This document shows positions 35,422 through 48,180 of a stretch of DNA of 64,000 bases, piece by piece; position 1 is the stretch's first letter; each line of letters begins with the position of its first letter. The notes beneath the pieces were generated by a model that worked only from the letters and a program-made list of their open reading frames with translations, was not told the origin of the DNA and searched no databases. The stretch comes from Monilinia fructicola (taxonomy: Eukaryota; Ascomycota; Leotiomycetes; Helotiales; Sclerotiniaceae): positions 62,001 through 126,000 of the forward strand of contig VICG01000003.1 in the NCBI GenBank assembly GCA_008692225.1. The letters are read 5' to 3'. The translations under genes and the position numbers were made by a program.

Positions 35422-38400
35422 AAGATATTTTATGCTGTTGTCGTTGATGAGTGAGCCGCTCTACTTAAATTAGAATACCATTAATGAAAGACCAAGCAAT
35501 AAGCCAAGAGATAATCACGAGTCTCATATCCAATTGGAATTTCTGTGACTTTGGACCCATTGCGTGCTGGGAAGATGAATGAAAGTCAAATAAAATGATA
35601 GGAATTGTTTGGAAAACGACTGCGGGAATTTTGGCATCGAACGAGAGATGATAAATGATAATATATCTCAATTTAAAACCACCCGATGTTTACCAGTGGT
35701 CCCCAGAATCAGAAATTGTTGAAAAAGTAATCTTTCAAACTTGCGCAAACACTCTCAAAGAGTTCGATCCTAGCACAAAAATCAATTAGCTACCAACTAT
35801 CATGTCGTAGTTGATCAATTGAAACTTTCATGCTTCCTTATATATCTTGCCACGCAAATCTTCACAGAATCTCTATAGCTCAATATTGAAATCTTGTTGT
35901 CCATTATATCTAATTATGCTTTTGACTCTGATATATTAGCTTAATCTTTCTTTCTATTTATTGTGAAAAAGATGGACTCGATAGTAATAACATTTTGAGA
36001 GGTTATAAGAAAGTAGAAGTGTTTATAATCCCCTTGAAGTTCCATTTTGAACTGCATAACACTCTAAAAGACATGGAGATAATTGGGAATAAGGGACCTT
36101 TTATTCTCTGACACTATTATCCGATGTGACTATTCCTTGGGCTGAAAAACTCACCAACGATGATCGAACATCGAAGTATAATAATGGTCTTCGGCATCAT
36201 AAATAGGATGAAAAGATAAAAAAACTAGTATTCAACGACAACGACCAAACTATTGACGGACTCGGAAGTTGAAACAGAATCAGGCATTATTAAATTCAGA
36301 AACTGTCGAGTTCTTAACTCTGATCCATAAAATTGCTTCTCAAGCCACTGAATAGTAATGGGCTTGCATCATGGAATCTACTAAGCTCTAAACCGCACCG
36401 CGCATCGAATGGCGCTGTAACGGCATTCTGATAAGTTTTGCACCCGAGCATCGAAATTTGATGATTATGTGTTCTTCAGTTTCTCCTTTATACATCCTTG
36501 TACCTGCACTCGCACCCGTACCCCATTCACGAAGACTTCATACATATTAACCTAACGATAGAAGTCTCTAGAAGCGTGTACAGTGCCCATCGACCATCAG
36601 AAAACTAATGTTTCAACAACAGAGCTGTCGACCACAAGATGAAGCAAAAACTCAGGCTCAGGATATGTAGCAACTATAAACACCGGATAGACACTAGGAC
36701 GAGAATAATTGCATTAAAAGCCGAAAAGATATTCGAAAGTTAGGACATCCATGGATAATAGTTGTTGGACATATGGGTAACGTTAGTATTAGCTTCGAAG
36801 CTAGCCACCTCCACTTCTACAGTTCATGTCACTATAAACCATTATTTATACACATGATAATACAGACTTCTACATTTGACAGGTTACGAGCTCCGTGTAG
36901 ACGCATGGAGCAACTTGCTTACAGCTATTTGTTTGGATATTCTATTTTCATCCTCATGCAGCAGCTTGAAGATAGAATGAACACTGTTCCCTTAATACCC
37001 ACCTTCCAACCAACTACCGTCAGTACCAGGTGAGACAGGTAACCAATAAGACAACAGAATTCCCGATGCAAGAATGGCGATGAAAAATTTGGAAGCAAAG
37101 GCTCGACGGAAAGGCAACACCAACTGTGGAATACGAACTTGACGCTAAAAGTATATTCTTCTTCATAAGAGCTTCTTTAAAACGGAGAGAAAGTCATACT
37201 TGCAGATAGCAGCCCTGCTGCTCTACCTTTATTGATTTCCAGATATTCAAAATCTCAACATGTATCACATTTCATCATTTTCCTTGGACTACCAATTCTC
37301 ATGCTTCGAGAATCCTATATCAATTTTCTCATTCACTTTCATTTGATACTTATCCTCAACCTCGGCATCAGTTATTAGCCATAGCTTCATAATCATGCTG
37401 TGAATTACCTAGCCCAGATTCAAGTCTGTTCATATAAGCACCAATTTCGTCTTTCAATAAAATTCAAAATCCAATAACCTGGGAGTAAATTCTTTGTTGA
37501 TTCCCACTGATAATTATGAGAAGTAATTAGGCGGAGGGTGATCGAAGTGCGTGGTAATCTAATTTGATGTTTGGAAAGCTAGTATAGAATGATATTGACT
37601 GGAAGAATGACAATAAGTAATGAACGATCGACAAGGAGAACTACCCAAAAATATGAATATATAATCGAATGATATAAGAACGGCGATGATGCTCATAAAA
37701 TGATGACAACTAATCACAAAGATACACGAAAATTTCAGATGACACAAAATCAGCTCTGACACTCTAATTGTGATGCCGTTTACCCATAACATGATCCCGA
37801 TATCGGTCAGCTTCATGTCCAGTCGTCAGGAGTCATGGAGTTTCTTGTCTTTGCAATCTTTAACTCGATAATCATCTCCCGCAGGATGTGTAACCGGTGC
37901 TAACTATATAGCCCAGTATTGAGAATGTGATTCCTCGTATCCCCTCTTCTGGCATCTCCGAGCAAAGTAAGACGCTAGGAGTTACGACAACTATGATAAA
38001 AACTAGGATCTTACTATACCGTCAAGCAAGGCGGCGACAAGTCTATGTATAGGATGATTACAGGACCCGATAGGACGAAGGTTGAACATTGGGAATAGCC
38101 TCTGCAACCTCGGAATTCAAAGTCAATATCCTCTATTATCTTCTCCCAAGCTTGTACCGCGCGAATTCTAAGATTGCTACCACGCAATGTGGGTTTGTTC
38201 AAAGATGATTCTGTCCATTTCCATTTCCGTTTCCTGGAAGCTATATGATCATAGATGAATATAATTACCTCAACATCTCGCTTAGTTCATTCACTCATTC
38301 CATCTCTCTTGATTAATTTACTTTCTACATTTTCCATTCACGAGACGTTGATTCAGGCCATTTGTTATTCACTATAGCTCTGAACCATTCACCAACTTTC

Positions 38401-40398
38401 CAGCTGTTGAAGAGAAATTAGGCTCCACTCCCGCACGACTACACAATGCAATACATCAGCGATAATCAACCTGTTACCACGAGCGGTTATTGCAAATGGA
38501 AACTTGATCGTGGACCGATGCCATTGCAATCAAGTGTACAATGAAATTCAAGGGCAATGAATTAGTTAATTAGGAGATTTCGAATGTTGAGATGATATAA
38601 GACGAAGTTAAAATAACAATGATCGTACAAAAATTTGATAACAACGGATATGAGACGAGATCATACGAACGTTAGGGTGAACATCAGACTACATGTCGAA
38701 GCCTGAGAACTTTCTCAACGTGATGGAATTACCTTTGACGAATTCTGTTAAACTGATCAACGATTACTTTGGTATGCATATTCTACTAACTCGTGAGAAC
38801 ACCCACTTATGTATTCTGGGGCTTAGATCTAGGATGTAGCATCTAGAATACGTTTACTCAGCTATATTTCTCGAATACTTTTGATCTCATGGCATTCACC
38901 TAGAAATTCAATCTCATGGATTTACACCTCCAAATCAAATCATGAAGAAACGAGGAGTGGAAAGAGGCCCGAAACTCTCCACCCTGAAACTTATAAGTCA
39001 TCCTGAGAAGTTCACCAGCAGATACACTTGTGATCCACAGAACTTAATGTTGTTGGTAATAACAAGAGTTTGGATAATCAGGGCCAAAAAGCAAAACAGA
39101 TATGGGGATCACAACATTATAGTTCCTGTGACTGTCGATATAAGATCAAAAATAGGTTTTGGAGGGAAAAAGAAAAGGGATGGAAAGCGGATAATGATCA
39201 GATTATAAGGCTATGATAATGACAACATACTTCACAAAATATCATCTGAAAATGAAAGCCGGGAATCCGAATGACAGTGATGAAACGCTGATTATCAACA
39301 TATACTAAAACCATGTAAGGAAGCACTCGGAAATTATAGCAAACACCTGGGCATACACCAGTTGAATTGAAAACCTCTTTATCAAACCTTTAACTCTCTT
39401 ATCAAAACCCAGACCTTCTCGAACCTCTCAACCTCTCCTATTAAAAAGTAGGGCCTGCTTAGACTTTCTCACCCTTCTCAGATCAAACAATAGCAAACTA
39501 TATACTCTATCTAGTATTCAGCCACAACCCCTCGCTGCTCCTTCACTTCATCCGCTCACATGAAATCTTCGCATAATTCTAGTAATAAGTGCATCACATC
39601 TCCACGATATCCCACGCAGTGGCGTGCATAAAGATGAGGGCAAGAATAGGTAGTAGTAGATATCTAAATCCCATTCATCCAAACAACTTCCACAGCAGGG
39701 GGATTTTGGTGAAAATGTGTTCTTACTTACACGATAACTATAACCAGGTAAGAGCACAGTCGAACAAATATGTACTTTCGACATCCGACCCTCTCCGATT
39801 CTAATAACAACGGGAACGATTAAAAACAATTCAGCAACACTATCGGAAAAGACGACAGTAAGAACTCATAAATTATAACAACAAAAATATCGACGCAAAA
39901 TAAGACTGATGGGATACCAATGAGTGGCGACTATAAACACTTGGATATTACCTGCCATCATAATCCAACGCCGGCTCTGGTAAATGAGCAAATTTCTAGA
40001 TGGAACGAACTCCTGTAAATTTTCGCAGATGTGATTTGGATAACTTTGTACTATTTGAAGGTTTGGGGCTTTTGGGGTTCGGTGCTTGGATACTTATGCT
40101 CATGGGATGTATATTTTTCGCTTATTGGTGATGAGACGAAGGGGAAAGGAGGTGAATATCAGGATATTGGCCTGGATAGTGAAGTGGTTCAAGTATGTGA
40201 TAGGATATAAGTGCAGAACTATCTGCGAGTTGTTGTTAAAATCAAATAAAGACGCAGATTAACGGGAACAATAAAATTCGAAGATCATAGAATAGAAACC
40301 CTCATGTTCATTCGACTGTCCAATTCATCCATGCTTTTGGTATACCATTCATAGAATAACGCCCCCACCCTATATCCCATATACATAATTCCAGCTCC
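35422..40398. other. long intergenic region, mostly featureless
   Basis: About 5 kb with only short ORFs (maximum about 93 codons) lacking recognisable domains. The one stretch with protein character is 40000-40190, listed separately. A few short inverted repeats occur, but no element with paired ends was found. Confidence 0.45.
40000..40190 (+). pseudogene. possible C-terminal relic of a membrane transporter
   Basis: From the ATG at 40000 the frame gives 43 codons ending in a membrane-like segment GLGLLGFGAWILMLMGCIFF. In a second frame just beyond, the sequence reads DETKGKGGEYQDIGLD, which resembles the PETKG-type tail of MFS sugar transporters. Together they suggest the eroded 3' end of a transporter gene interrupted by a frame change. 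No upstream remainder of such a gene was found, so this is a weak call. Confidence 0.25.
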
Positions 40399-41322
40399 TC
40401 AAACCTCCCTCATCCCCTCAGGAACGCCCATCCTCAACCTCCTCCCCCAAAACCTCATCAGCGGTAAAACTTCCTCCCTACCCCTCATCATCCCATCTCC
40501 CTCTCTCTCCCATTTTACATATTCAACGTCAGAAAAATAACTCTTAATCTTATCCAAAGCGGTCCTCGTAACTTCCGTTTTCCTATTCCCACCCGCGACC
40601 AGTACTGGCGTTCTGACTTTCCCTCCACCATTAGGCCTAGATTCGCGTGTGAAAGAAGTAGGAAGTCGTCCACCGATTGAAATTGCTCCTCCTAATTCCT
40701 CATGCAAAGATGATGCCTGAGCAAGTGTAGACAGAGCTAGCATGCCCCCTTGACCAAACCCGAAGAGGAATACATTTCGTGGTGGGTAGTTGCATTTTGT
40801 GGTGAGCACCTCGATGATAGATGTCAAGAGGGTAATGGAAGGTGTGAGATCGGCATCAAGGTCCAATTCGCCGGTTGTAGAATTGAATTCGAGATCGCGT
40901 GCCCAGTGGAAGGAGGGAGTGTCAGAGCCGGTTATCAGGGCGGGAATTGGGGTTGGTGCTTGAGGGATTAGGGAAGCGGTTTGGGGGAGGGAGAGGTTTT
41001 TTTGCTAGGGATTGTTAGTTTAGAGAGACTTGTAATTAAGAGTATGCTGCAATGAATGTGGAAGTTTGACACGTATTAAATTGAAATAGGGCAGATAGAA
41101 AAGTATCCAAGTCATGAAGGTCAAGAGAAGGAAGAAGGAAATGTATTGATTGATCGATTGAGTGTGAAGACTCACCAAGCTGCGTAAATCCCTCCTTCGT
41201 ATCCCCCAGCCCATGAAGCAATATCAAGATATTAATATTCTTTCCATCTTTCGAAGGTAGAATATCACATAATAGATTCTTTGATATAAATCATCTACCG
41301 TTGGCAGACGTGGTGTTGTCAT
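40399..41322 (-). CDS. Phospholipase/carboxylesterase-fold protein (Abhydrolase_2-like), catalytic residues not conserved
   Basis: Two exons: 41322..41176 and 41004..40399 (intron GTGAGT to CCCTAG). Exon 1 begins MTTPRLPTVDD and continues, after a frame break, as FISKNLLCDILPSKDGKNIN and ILILLHGLGDTKEGFTQLG, the oxyanion-hole motif of acyl-protein-thioesterase-like hydrolases. Exon 2 contains HWARDLEFNSTTGELDLDAD and VFLFGFGQGGMLAL. The nucleophile elbow is normally G-F-S-Q-G-G; here the Ser is Gly. The usual Asp and His regions read VAGGNRK and EREGDGMMRGREE, without a clear acid or His. Two frame breaks are needed for the model: at the T run of GATGATTTATA in exon 1 (about 41290) and at A7 at the start of exon 2 (about 40997-41003). 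A non-catalytic role, or a variant active site, is inferred. Confidence 0.7.
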
Positions 41323-42595
41323 TATATCTTGTCTTCTTCTTCTTCTTGTTCCTCAATAAAATCATCAGCCTTTCTCACAAGGCTGATTCATTTTCTCATA
41401 CCACAGTTTAAGGTTACGTTACCACCCTTCCAAGGTTACAAGTACCATTTATGCGAGGAATAACGATTACGTAATGAAATTGCATAAAATAGATGAAAAG
41501 TTATGGAAATGACGAAAAGAGCCAAGACTCCTTTACATAAAAAACAAGCATCTGCCACGATGCCAAGAGTTGCTTGTTCAGCTGAACCCTTGATGAACAT
41601 GAATGAATGAATGAATGAATGAATGTGATCCATGGATTAAGGATGATAAGAGGTGCCCAGGTGGTACGTACTCACATACACAGTGGAAAGTACCGAAGTA
41701 ATGGAGAACTGGAGAGTTATGGAAGCTTGTTGAAGGTTCCAGCTTTCTTCGATTTGAATTTTTAATATTCCGCGTCTCTTGGCTTTACTCTGTGCGTTTT
41801 TGATTGCTTCATCTGCTTTTATTGTATGGTTATGTGGATTTTCCAAGGTTCCAAGGACCCAAGGATCCAACGTGGTTATTGACACAGTTTACTGTACAGA
41901 GTACAGAGTAGTAGTCTCGTACTGACTGTAGTCTAACGTTGCGCGATCTTGCAATGCCATGTGTGATACTTGTCCTCCGTACAGTACTCTGTACAGTCAG
42001 TCAGTACAACGGTCGTTCATATGTACAGTATGCACTGCCTGCTTGTGAATGGATTCAACTGGATACTGTACTGTCCTCTGTATTGCGGATGCAGGGTATG
42101 TTTCAAAGGGGGCGGGATGATGAAAATAAGTATTATGGAAGTTGGAATGATATCTAGGGAATCCTAGGGAAATGCCGAATAACGTGTTTACTCTGTACAC
42201 ATTAAGGTTGCAAGACCCAGCTATACAAGGATTAGATATCCTTACAGCATACTCTGTCCTGTCCAGACTCCAGAGTAGGTACACTGGTACAGTACTATAC
42301 CGTACAGTTGCACTGTGGCACAACAGTCCTGTTTTATTTGAACCCCTCATCCACTTATCCGATGCATGCATGGAGGGGTGAAGCGAAGCGTGAAGCAGGT
42401 AGCGAAGCGACAACCTTGATGGCAACATGAATGGAGACGGTACGGATCCGTACGATAGACGATGCTTTACTAATGAAGCAAAGTACAGTACAGTCAATGT
42501 AAAGCCACGGTGGTCTAACGGTCAACCGACTCTCAATTTATCCAGTAATAAGAAGGTGTACTGTGTGTATGTTTTATGGTTCTATCATTATCATC

Positions 42596-42599
42596 ATCG

Positions 42600-42637
<38 letters not shown>
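42596..42637. repeat. (CAT)n microsatellite
   Basis: About 13-14 CAT units, translated as a His run in one frame, which is not a real protein. Confidence 0.9.
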
Positions 42638-42638
<1 letters not shown>

Positions 42639-43261
42639 GTACAGTAGGTGGGTTACAGAGCTTCCGTGTCATGGACTGATTTGATTGACCCTGAAGATCT
42701 GGTTTCTTATTTGAATTCATTCATGGGGAGAAGAGATCATACTATACTGAGAAGAGGTTGTTTCGAAATGTAGAATTGACAAATAGATGAATAGACAGAT
42801 ACCGGTGAAGGGATGCTCCTGCATATTTCCCTGTACTATGTATATATATTGTTACTCCATGTGTCGTAATGAATACGATTTGATGTCATGATAGTTTCAG
42901 GGGAAGTAATAGATAGAGATAAAAATAAAAATAACAACAACAACAACAACAATAACAATAAACCAACAAACCAATAATGATGATGTTGATGTTGATGTTG
43001 GTGCTCATGGAGTCATGGTGAGGAAAAAGGGGGGTCGTCTGAGAGCTTGGGTACATTTTGTTATGCTTGTGTCCCTGACTTGTCTTGCCTTGCCCCTCAA
43101 TAGCTGTGTTGTACAATGCAACGGGTTAGCTTGACCCTTGTTGATGGATGTGATGGGGACGTTTTGTTACTGTACTCCGTATTATTCTAGATTCCACGAG
43201 AAGGGTACGGACTGGCTTTGCAGAGGAAGGTCGTTAAGCAGCGGATATGTGTTAGCTGTTT

Positions 43262-43372
43262 GAGCTATTGAGCTATTGAGCTATTGAGCTATTGAGCTAT
43301 TGAGCTATTGAGCTATTGAGCTATTGAGCTATTGAGCTATTGAGCTATTGAGCTATTGAGCTATTGAACTAT
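43262..43372. repeat. 8-bp tandem repeat GAGCTATT, about 13 copies
   Basis: Perfect tandem copies of GAGCTATT, ending in degenerate GAACTATTTGAACCATT units. Intergenic. Confidence 0.9.
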
Positions 43373-44036
43373 TTGAACCATTGAACCATTGAACCATGGA
43401 CTAATTGACTAATTGCCCTACTGACCTTCTGACCTATTGTTCGAAATCTCAGACTGGGCAAAGAAGATATAAAAAGTCAATTATGAGTAAATGAATGCAA
43501 AGAGTAACACCATATATGATCATAATGATATCATTCATTCCCACAACTCTTATGATACTCATCCTGCTGTATACACGTAGATCGGAAACATATTCATGCT
43601 GTATTGTACTGTAAGTCTTACATGTACTCCGTAAAACTTACTCCGTACATACCATTCATTGAATGATTGAACCGCCTTTCCTCACAACCTAGTCCCTAGC
43701 AGCTCGTCGAGATGATTGATCAATCCATGGATGAAGCAAATAAATGAGCTTGTTTCGAGATTCCATTACATTCTCTCCAAGCCACGCAAGCTGTGTAACC
43801 ATTTTATTGGAAGAAGGAACTGGACACTTAACACTTCCAAGGTTGTCTATGAATAGTACTCCGTAGAAATGATACTCTGGCTATTATTGCCAGGTAATGT
43901 TATGCAATGTGGGGGATGATTGGATGTGATACTTGTTGCCCCCTTGAATAGCGGTTATCATGGCACGAGAGATCAGAGCAAGATGAGGTTGAACTTCGAA
44001 TGACCTCGGGAGTTCAAATGACTGACCTTACCAACT

Positions 44037-44713
44037 AGGGTTGTATAATTTATATATTTTGGCTAACGAATATATATTTTTATATTATAACGCTTTCTAA
44101 GCGATATAAAAATATTATGCTAAGCATATTATATACGATATCTACGATTATCTTTATTTTTATTTTTTTTATTTAATAAGTTATCAAAATGAAAAAAAGT
44201 AGAATAAAATTTAAGGGATTTTTAAGATAAGAATTTATTTTTATTAAAGATTTTTAATAAATTATATCAATTTAACTAATTGAATTAAATAATTTTGCTT
44301 AATATATATTAAAATAGATATAGTTAATTAGTTTGAATATATATATAATAATTAAAAATTAATTACTTAAGTCAATAATATTATCTTAATTAATTTAATT
44401 ATAATAATATTATTAATAAGAATATAAATAAATTTTTTGAAAATAATATTGAATAGTATATTAAACCTTTTAAATAATATTTAAATAAATATAAAAAAAC
44501 TTTTCTCAATTATTTAATTAATTCTTTTCTTTTTTAAAAAATTTTTAATATAATATCTTTAATCTTTACTTAAAATATCTAAAATCCCTTATCCTAAAAT
44601 AGACTAGATAAATTTAAAACAATTAAATAATATATATATATATATATATATATATGTGCATATTAACAATATTATATATTATGAGTGACCGATATACTAT
44701 AAATATAAACCCT
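44037..44713. mobile_element. AT-rich foldback element (MITE-like), degenerate
   Basis: The left end AGGGTTGTATAATTTATA and the right end on the minus strand, AGGGTTTATATTTATA, are related inverted repeats. Internal arms also pair: TTAAGGGATTTTTAAGATAAG on the left and ATAAGGGATTTTAGATATTT on the right, inverted. The element is flanked by TA on each side (ACTA|GGG and CCC|TAAT), as in Tc1/mariner-type insertions. It is almost pure A/T inside and codes for nothing. Confidence 0.55.
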
Positions 44714-44899
44714 AATACCAACAACAAACAACTACAAACACTACCAACTCACTATAACCCGATCTAGCTAGCAGTCGGTAGGTAGGGATATGATTTTATA
44801 GTACTGTACGATACGGTAGTAACGGTACAGTAAAAAGGGGAGCTTCTCATAGCTCATCACATTTCACCAACTGCCACTCTTCACACACCACTCAACACC

Positions 44900-45115
44900 C
44901 ACCAGCTACACACCCACACCACTCCTCACCCACTCACCTCCACCCTCTCACTCTCACCCTCTCACCCTCCCTCCACTCCTCTCACCTTCTCACCACACAT
45001 CTTCTCACCTCCTCCCTCTCACCCTCATCACCCCTCTCACCCTCACCCTCTCACCCTCTCACCCTCTCACCCTCTCACCCTCTCACCCTCTCACCCTCTC
45101 ACCCTCTCTCTCACG
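44900..45115. repeat. CTCTCACC minisatellite
   Basis: An 8-bp unit CTCTCACC, imperfect at the left (CACCACTC, CTCACCCTC) and near-perfect in about eight copies from 45040 to 45110. It lies about 480 bp upstream of the small four-exon gene. Confidence 0.85.
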
Positions 45116-45597
45116 GGCCACTGCCACTGCTCTCCCTTGAAAGTGTAAAATGCGGTAGAATCCATGTCCTCTATATCTTCAACACTAGTACCCGTGGACA
45201 GGTATGGGCGGGGCAGGTATGGGCGGGGCAGATTGCTCCATTGAATGAACGGTGAATCATATACTACTATACTACCTAGGTACTACCTCTTTTGGTCAAG
45301 CGAAGCTTCAAGATATGTAGATTTGATACGAATCAATGAATTGATTGGAATCATTCTAAATGGGATGATGTAAATTACCAGTCATCATCCTCGCCGTGGT
45401 AATCCTAAGCCACAGAGAAGAGATGTGGTGTGTGTATAGCTCCGATTCTATTGCACCTCATATCTTCCCCTCTCGACCTTTCTTTCTCTCATCATCAGCT
45501 ATCAAAACTCTAGCGACATTCATTTCATTCTACAACTACATACAAATAGAACCTCTTTTCTAAACTTTCAACTTTTACCACATAAAGTCTAATCAAA

Positions 45598-46312
45598 ATG
45601 GTTTCGGGCGGGGTAGTTCTGTCTCTCCTTTTCTCTTCTGCTCTCGTCTCACTTCATCCCTCGGGATTCCAAACACCACCAGTGATACTACTACTCTGTC
45701 TCTATTCGAACTCCGCTCATTTAATGAATGATGAAGTAGCTTGACTAACATACTTCCGATGTAGGCAATCTCAGATCATTACGATCATACCAAAACCAGA
45801 AGACACTGCCAGTCTGACATGAGGTCCTCGCAGGTGGGCTGTTTCTCCGCCTATGAAGTGTTCGACAGATGACAACGCAAGGAGGGTAGTTCTAACAAGC
45901 TTCCCTATGTAGCTTCACTCGAATCAAGAATACCCAACACCTCTACGGAAATCAGTCTCCCCACGCCCTTCGCTAAGGAGCTCCTCGGCTGGTTTGCCGC
46001 TGGTGAAGTTCGACGGAGTTTGCTTGAATCAAGGGTGAGGACTGGGTCCGTGAGACCGCTTTGAGAGAGAAGGGGAGCAGGCTGAGCACTCACACAACAC
46101 TATGGTCAGATGATTCAAATATGACCCGTACGTTTTCCTCGTCATTCTAATATTAATACCGGTTCAATGCTCGAGCATCTTACTAACATCTCAATTCGTT
46201 CAGAAACCAACGTGTCCCAGAGCACTTCAACAGTATGAAACGATTATTAGATTCTCGACTGAAATGGCATGGGAATCGATCGTATATCAGAATTGGACAG
46301 TATGAGGATTGA
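45598..46312 (+). CDS. Small four-exon gene, 104-residue product of unknown function
   Basis: The ATG at 45598 is in strong context (CAAAATGG) behind a pyrimidine-rich leader typical of expressed fungal genes. Four exons join in frame: 45598..45612, 45765..45833, 45913..46034 and 46204..46312. All three introns have GT-AG ends and textbook branch sites shortly before the acceptor (TTGACTAACATA, TTCTAACAAG, TTACTAACATC). The product starts MVSGGAISDHYDHTKTRRH, has a Pro/Ser-rich basic middle (YPTPLRKSVSPRPSLRSSSA) and ends NSMKRLLDSRLKWHGNRSY then IRIGQYED. No signal peptide, membrane segment or known domain is seen. An alternative frame through exons 3 and 4 is also open, so the transcript is better supported than the exact protein; a spliced non-coding RNA is possible. 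Confidence 0.5.
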
Positions 46313-47198
46313 TGGATCTCTGTTGCTATTGCGGTTGAGAACTTTCGATAATGATGATGATAATTTGATACATAGCTGGTTTTTGATACCGTCCGGGAAC
46401 CCCGGGTATCCGCGAGAATTGAGTCTTTCAATCAAATAAAAAGAAGTTGACCAATATTTCCTGAAGTGAAGATATATTCTTCTTCGATCAATTCACTGTT
46501 GAATCTGGGATGTGGACGTTGAATGGCGTTGATGAGGCGTTGAAAGTGCTTCATGTGCGGCATACCACATAACTCTGTTCCTCCTTTCCCGTCGTTCCTC
46601 TTGTTCTTATTGCGTCCTGTCTCATTGTAACACTACTGGCAAGACTGTCTATGAAGCCCTTGTCGAAGAGATGTGATCAAATACTCAAACCTCCTCGTAT
46701 GCTCTCTCTCTCTCCCGCATACCAGAGATAAGCCTTACATTCCGATATGGAATTGAACTAGATGAATGTTCTCTGTCCTTAATGTCGACGTACCGATACG
46801 TCAGCGATTTTGCAATTGCCCATTACGGAAAGCTATCGCCAAGATCATCGGTGCGGTGTGTCGGTGTGTCGTTGAACCTTTAAACTTTATTGAGGATGTG
46901 AGAGTGAAGAGTGCTTGAAGACCAAGTCTTAATCTCAATCAACCTCAAACACTACTTTCCGCGAAGCTCAATTCTCACCTCATCAAATTTCTTCAATTGG
47001 TCATCAATCCTTCAGCCTTCAATCCCTTCAATCGTTCATCCCTTCAATCTTCTTACCTCTCTCATCGTCCCCTCCATATACACTATCAATACGCTATGGC
47101 GTCCTTGAAGTCAGTATATAATATCGCAATCACTCACTACTGTTTGTCACCTTAAGTCAGACTATATTCCATAATCTTAATCTATAAATCACAATACA
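46313..47198. other. intergenic
   Basis: No supported gene. A pyrimidine-rich, promoter-like stretch (about 46960-47090) precedes the relic gene at 47199. Confidence 0.4.
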
Positions 47199-48180
47199 AT
47201 GGTCAAGAACAAACCAATCAATTCTTCTCTTCACGCAATCAAACGCCCTTCAGCTTCCAACCATGTCCTCGCGAACATGCCAGAGAAACTATAAATCCGC
47301 ATCTTGGTGCGAGCATCCAATGCCGCCAAAAGACTTTGGAAGATCAACTATGCATGGGAGTAATAGACAAGAAAAAGAGAAGAGAGAAAGTTGATATGAA
47401 GGAGAATGGAAGGAAGAATGGAAACGAGAAGAAAAGAGACAAAGAACTGAGAGGTGGCTATTATTGAAGATTGAAACAAGAGAAAAAAGAGACAACATGA
47501 GAAGCAACACTCGAAACGGATGATGGCAGAGAAACATCAGACCGAGAATACGGGAAGACCAGGGGGTTTGGATCCTCTCACTGAAGAGGGAAGAAAATTC
47601 AGCTCGCTTTGGAAATAAAAAGGATAGCAATACATTTGAGCTATGCAATCAAATTGTGAAGCGACTTGAGTCCTCGGAAGAGACACCTCAACGGTTGCGA
47701 AAGACACCTTCTGCACCGTCAAAACGACCACAGTTCTAATCTTAATGAAACGAACAAAGAGTTGGAAGAAACTTGGCCCAAACTTTTCAAATGCACTCTT
47801 GCAATTAAACTACGCAGCCCGTCATTGTAGTGAAGATGAGGCCACAAGATTCCTCAGCAACACTTCTATATACTGCGGCATCTGACGCAATGGTTATACA
47901 AATGGCGGGGAAACTTTGTTCCAACGTTATCCAGCAAATTCACAACGAGAAAACTGGCGAAAAATTCCACTCATTGAAAACGGTTTAAGAATTGCAAGAA
48001 GCTATGATTGCAAAGCCCGTACAAGCTCAAAGAACCCGAGGAATCATCCGATCCTTTCATCAACTTCATACCGAAATCACTTTTTGCATGCGATTCATTA
48101 TTGGGAGAAACAAGTTGGAGAAGGCTGGATTTCTAGAGTTAGTTTTTTCATTCTTATATTTCTTCATCAACCACGAAGAT
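47199..48180 (+). pseudogene. eroded protein-coding gene, family uncertain
   Basis: The ATG at 47199 is in good context (ATACAATGG) and opens 31 codons ending NHVLANMPEKL, then TAA at 47292. The same frame continues with IRILVRASNAAKRLWKIN, giving a pattern that could be an F-box-like N-terminus. Further on (47890-48180) the frame starting MVIQMAGKLCSNVIQQIHNE is interrupted by TAA at 47986 and then reads ELQEAMIAKPVQAQRTRGII and onward with helix-like composition. Both stops would be CAA (Gln) with one C-to-T change at a CpA site, the change made by repeat-induced point mutation. Between these parts the frame is lost more than once. Related coding-like snippets without continuous frames persist to about 49300. 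No start-to-end product is possible. Confidence 0.35.

Larger units (their letters stand above)
41323..44036. other. intergenic with simple repeats
   Basis: No supported gene. It holds repeated GTACAGTACTGT-type palindromic snippets between about 41890 and 42310, a CAT microsatellite at 42596-42637, CAACAACAAC at about 42930-42960 and the 8-bp array at 43262-43372. Confidence 0.45.

Noticed and set aside
38942..39208. 88-codon basic open frame
   Set aside because: Lys/Arg-rich, without domain, promoter-like leader or splice partners.
42427..42684. His-rich plus-strand frame
   Set aside because: The His run is only the CAT microsatellite; the flanks are not protein-like.
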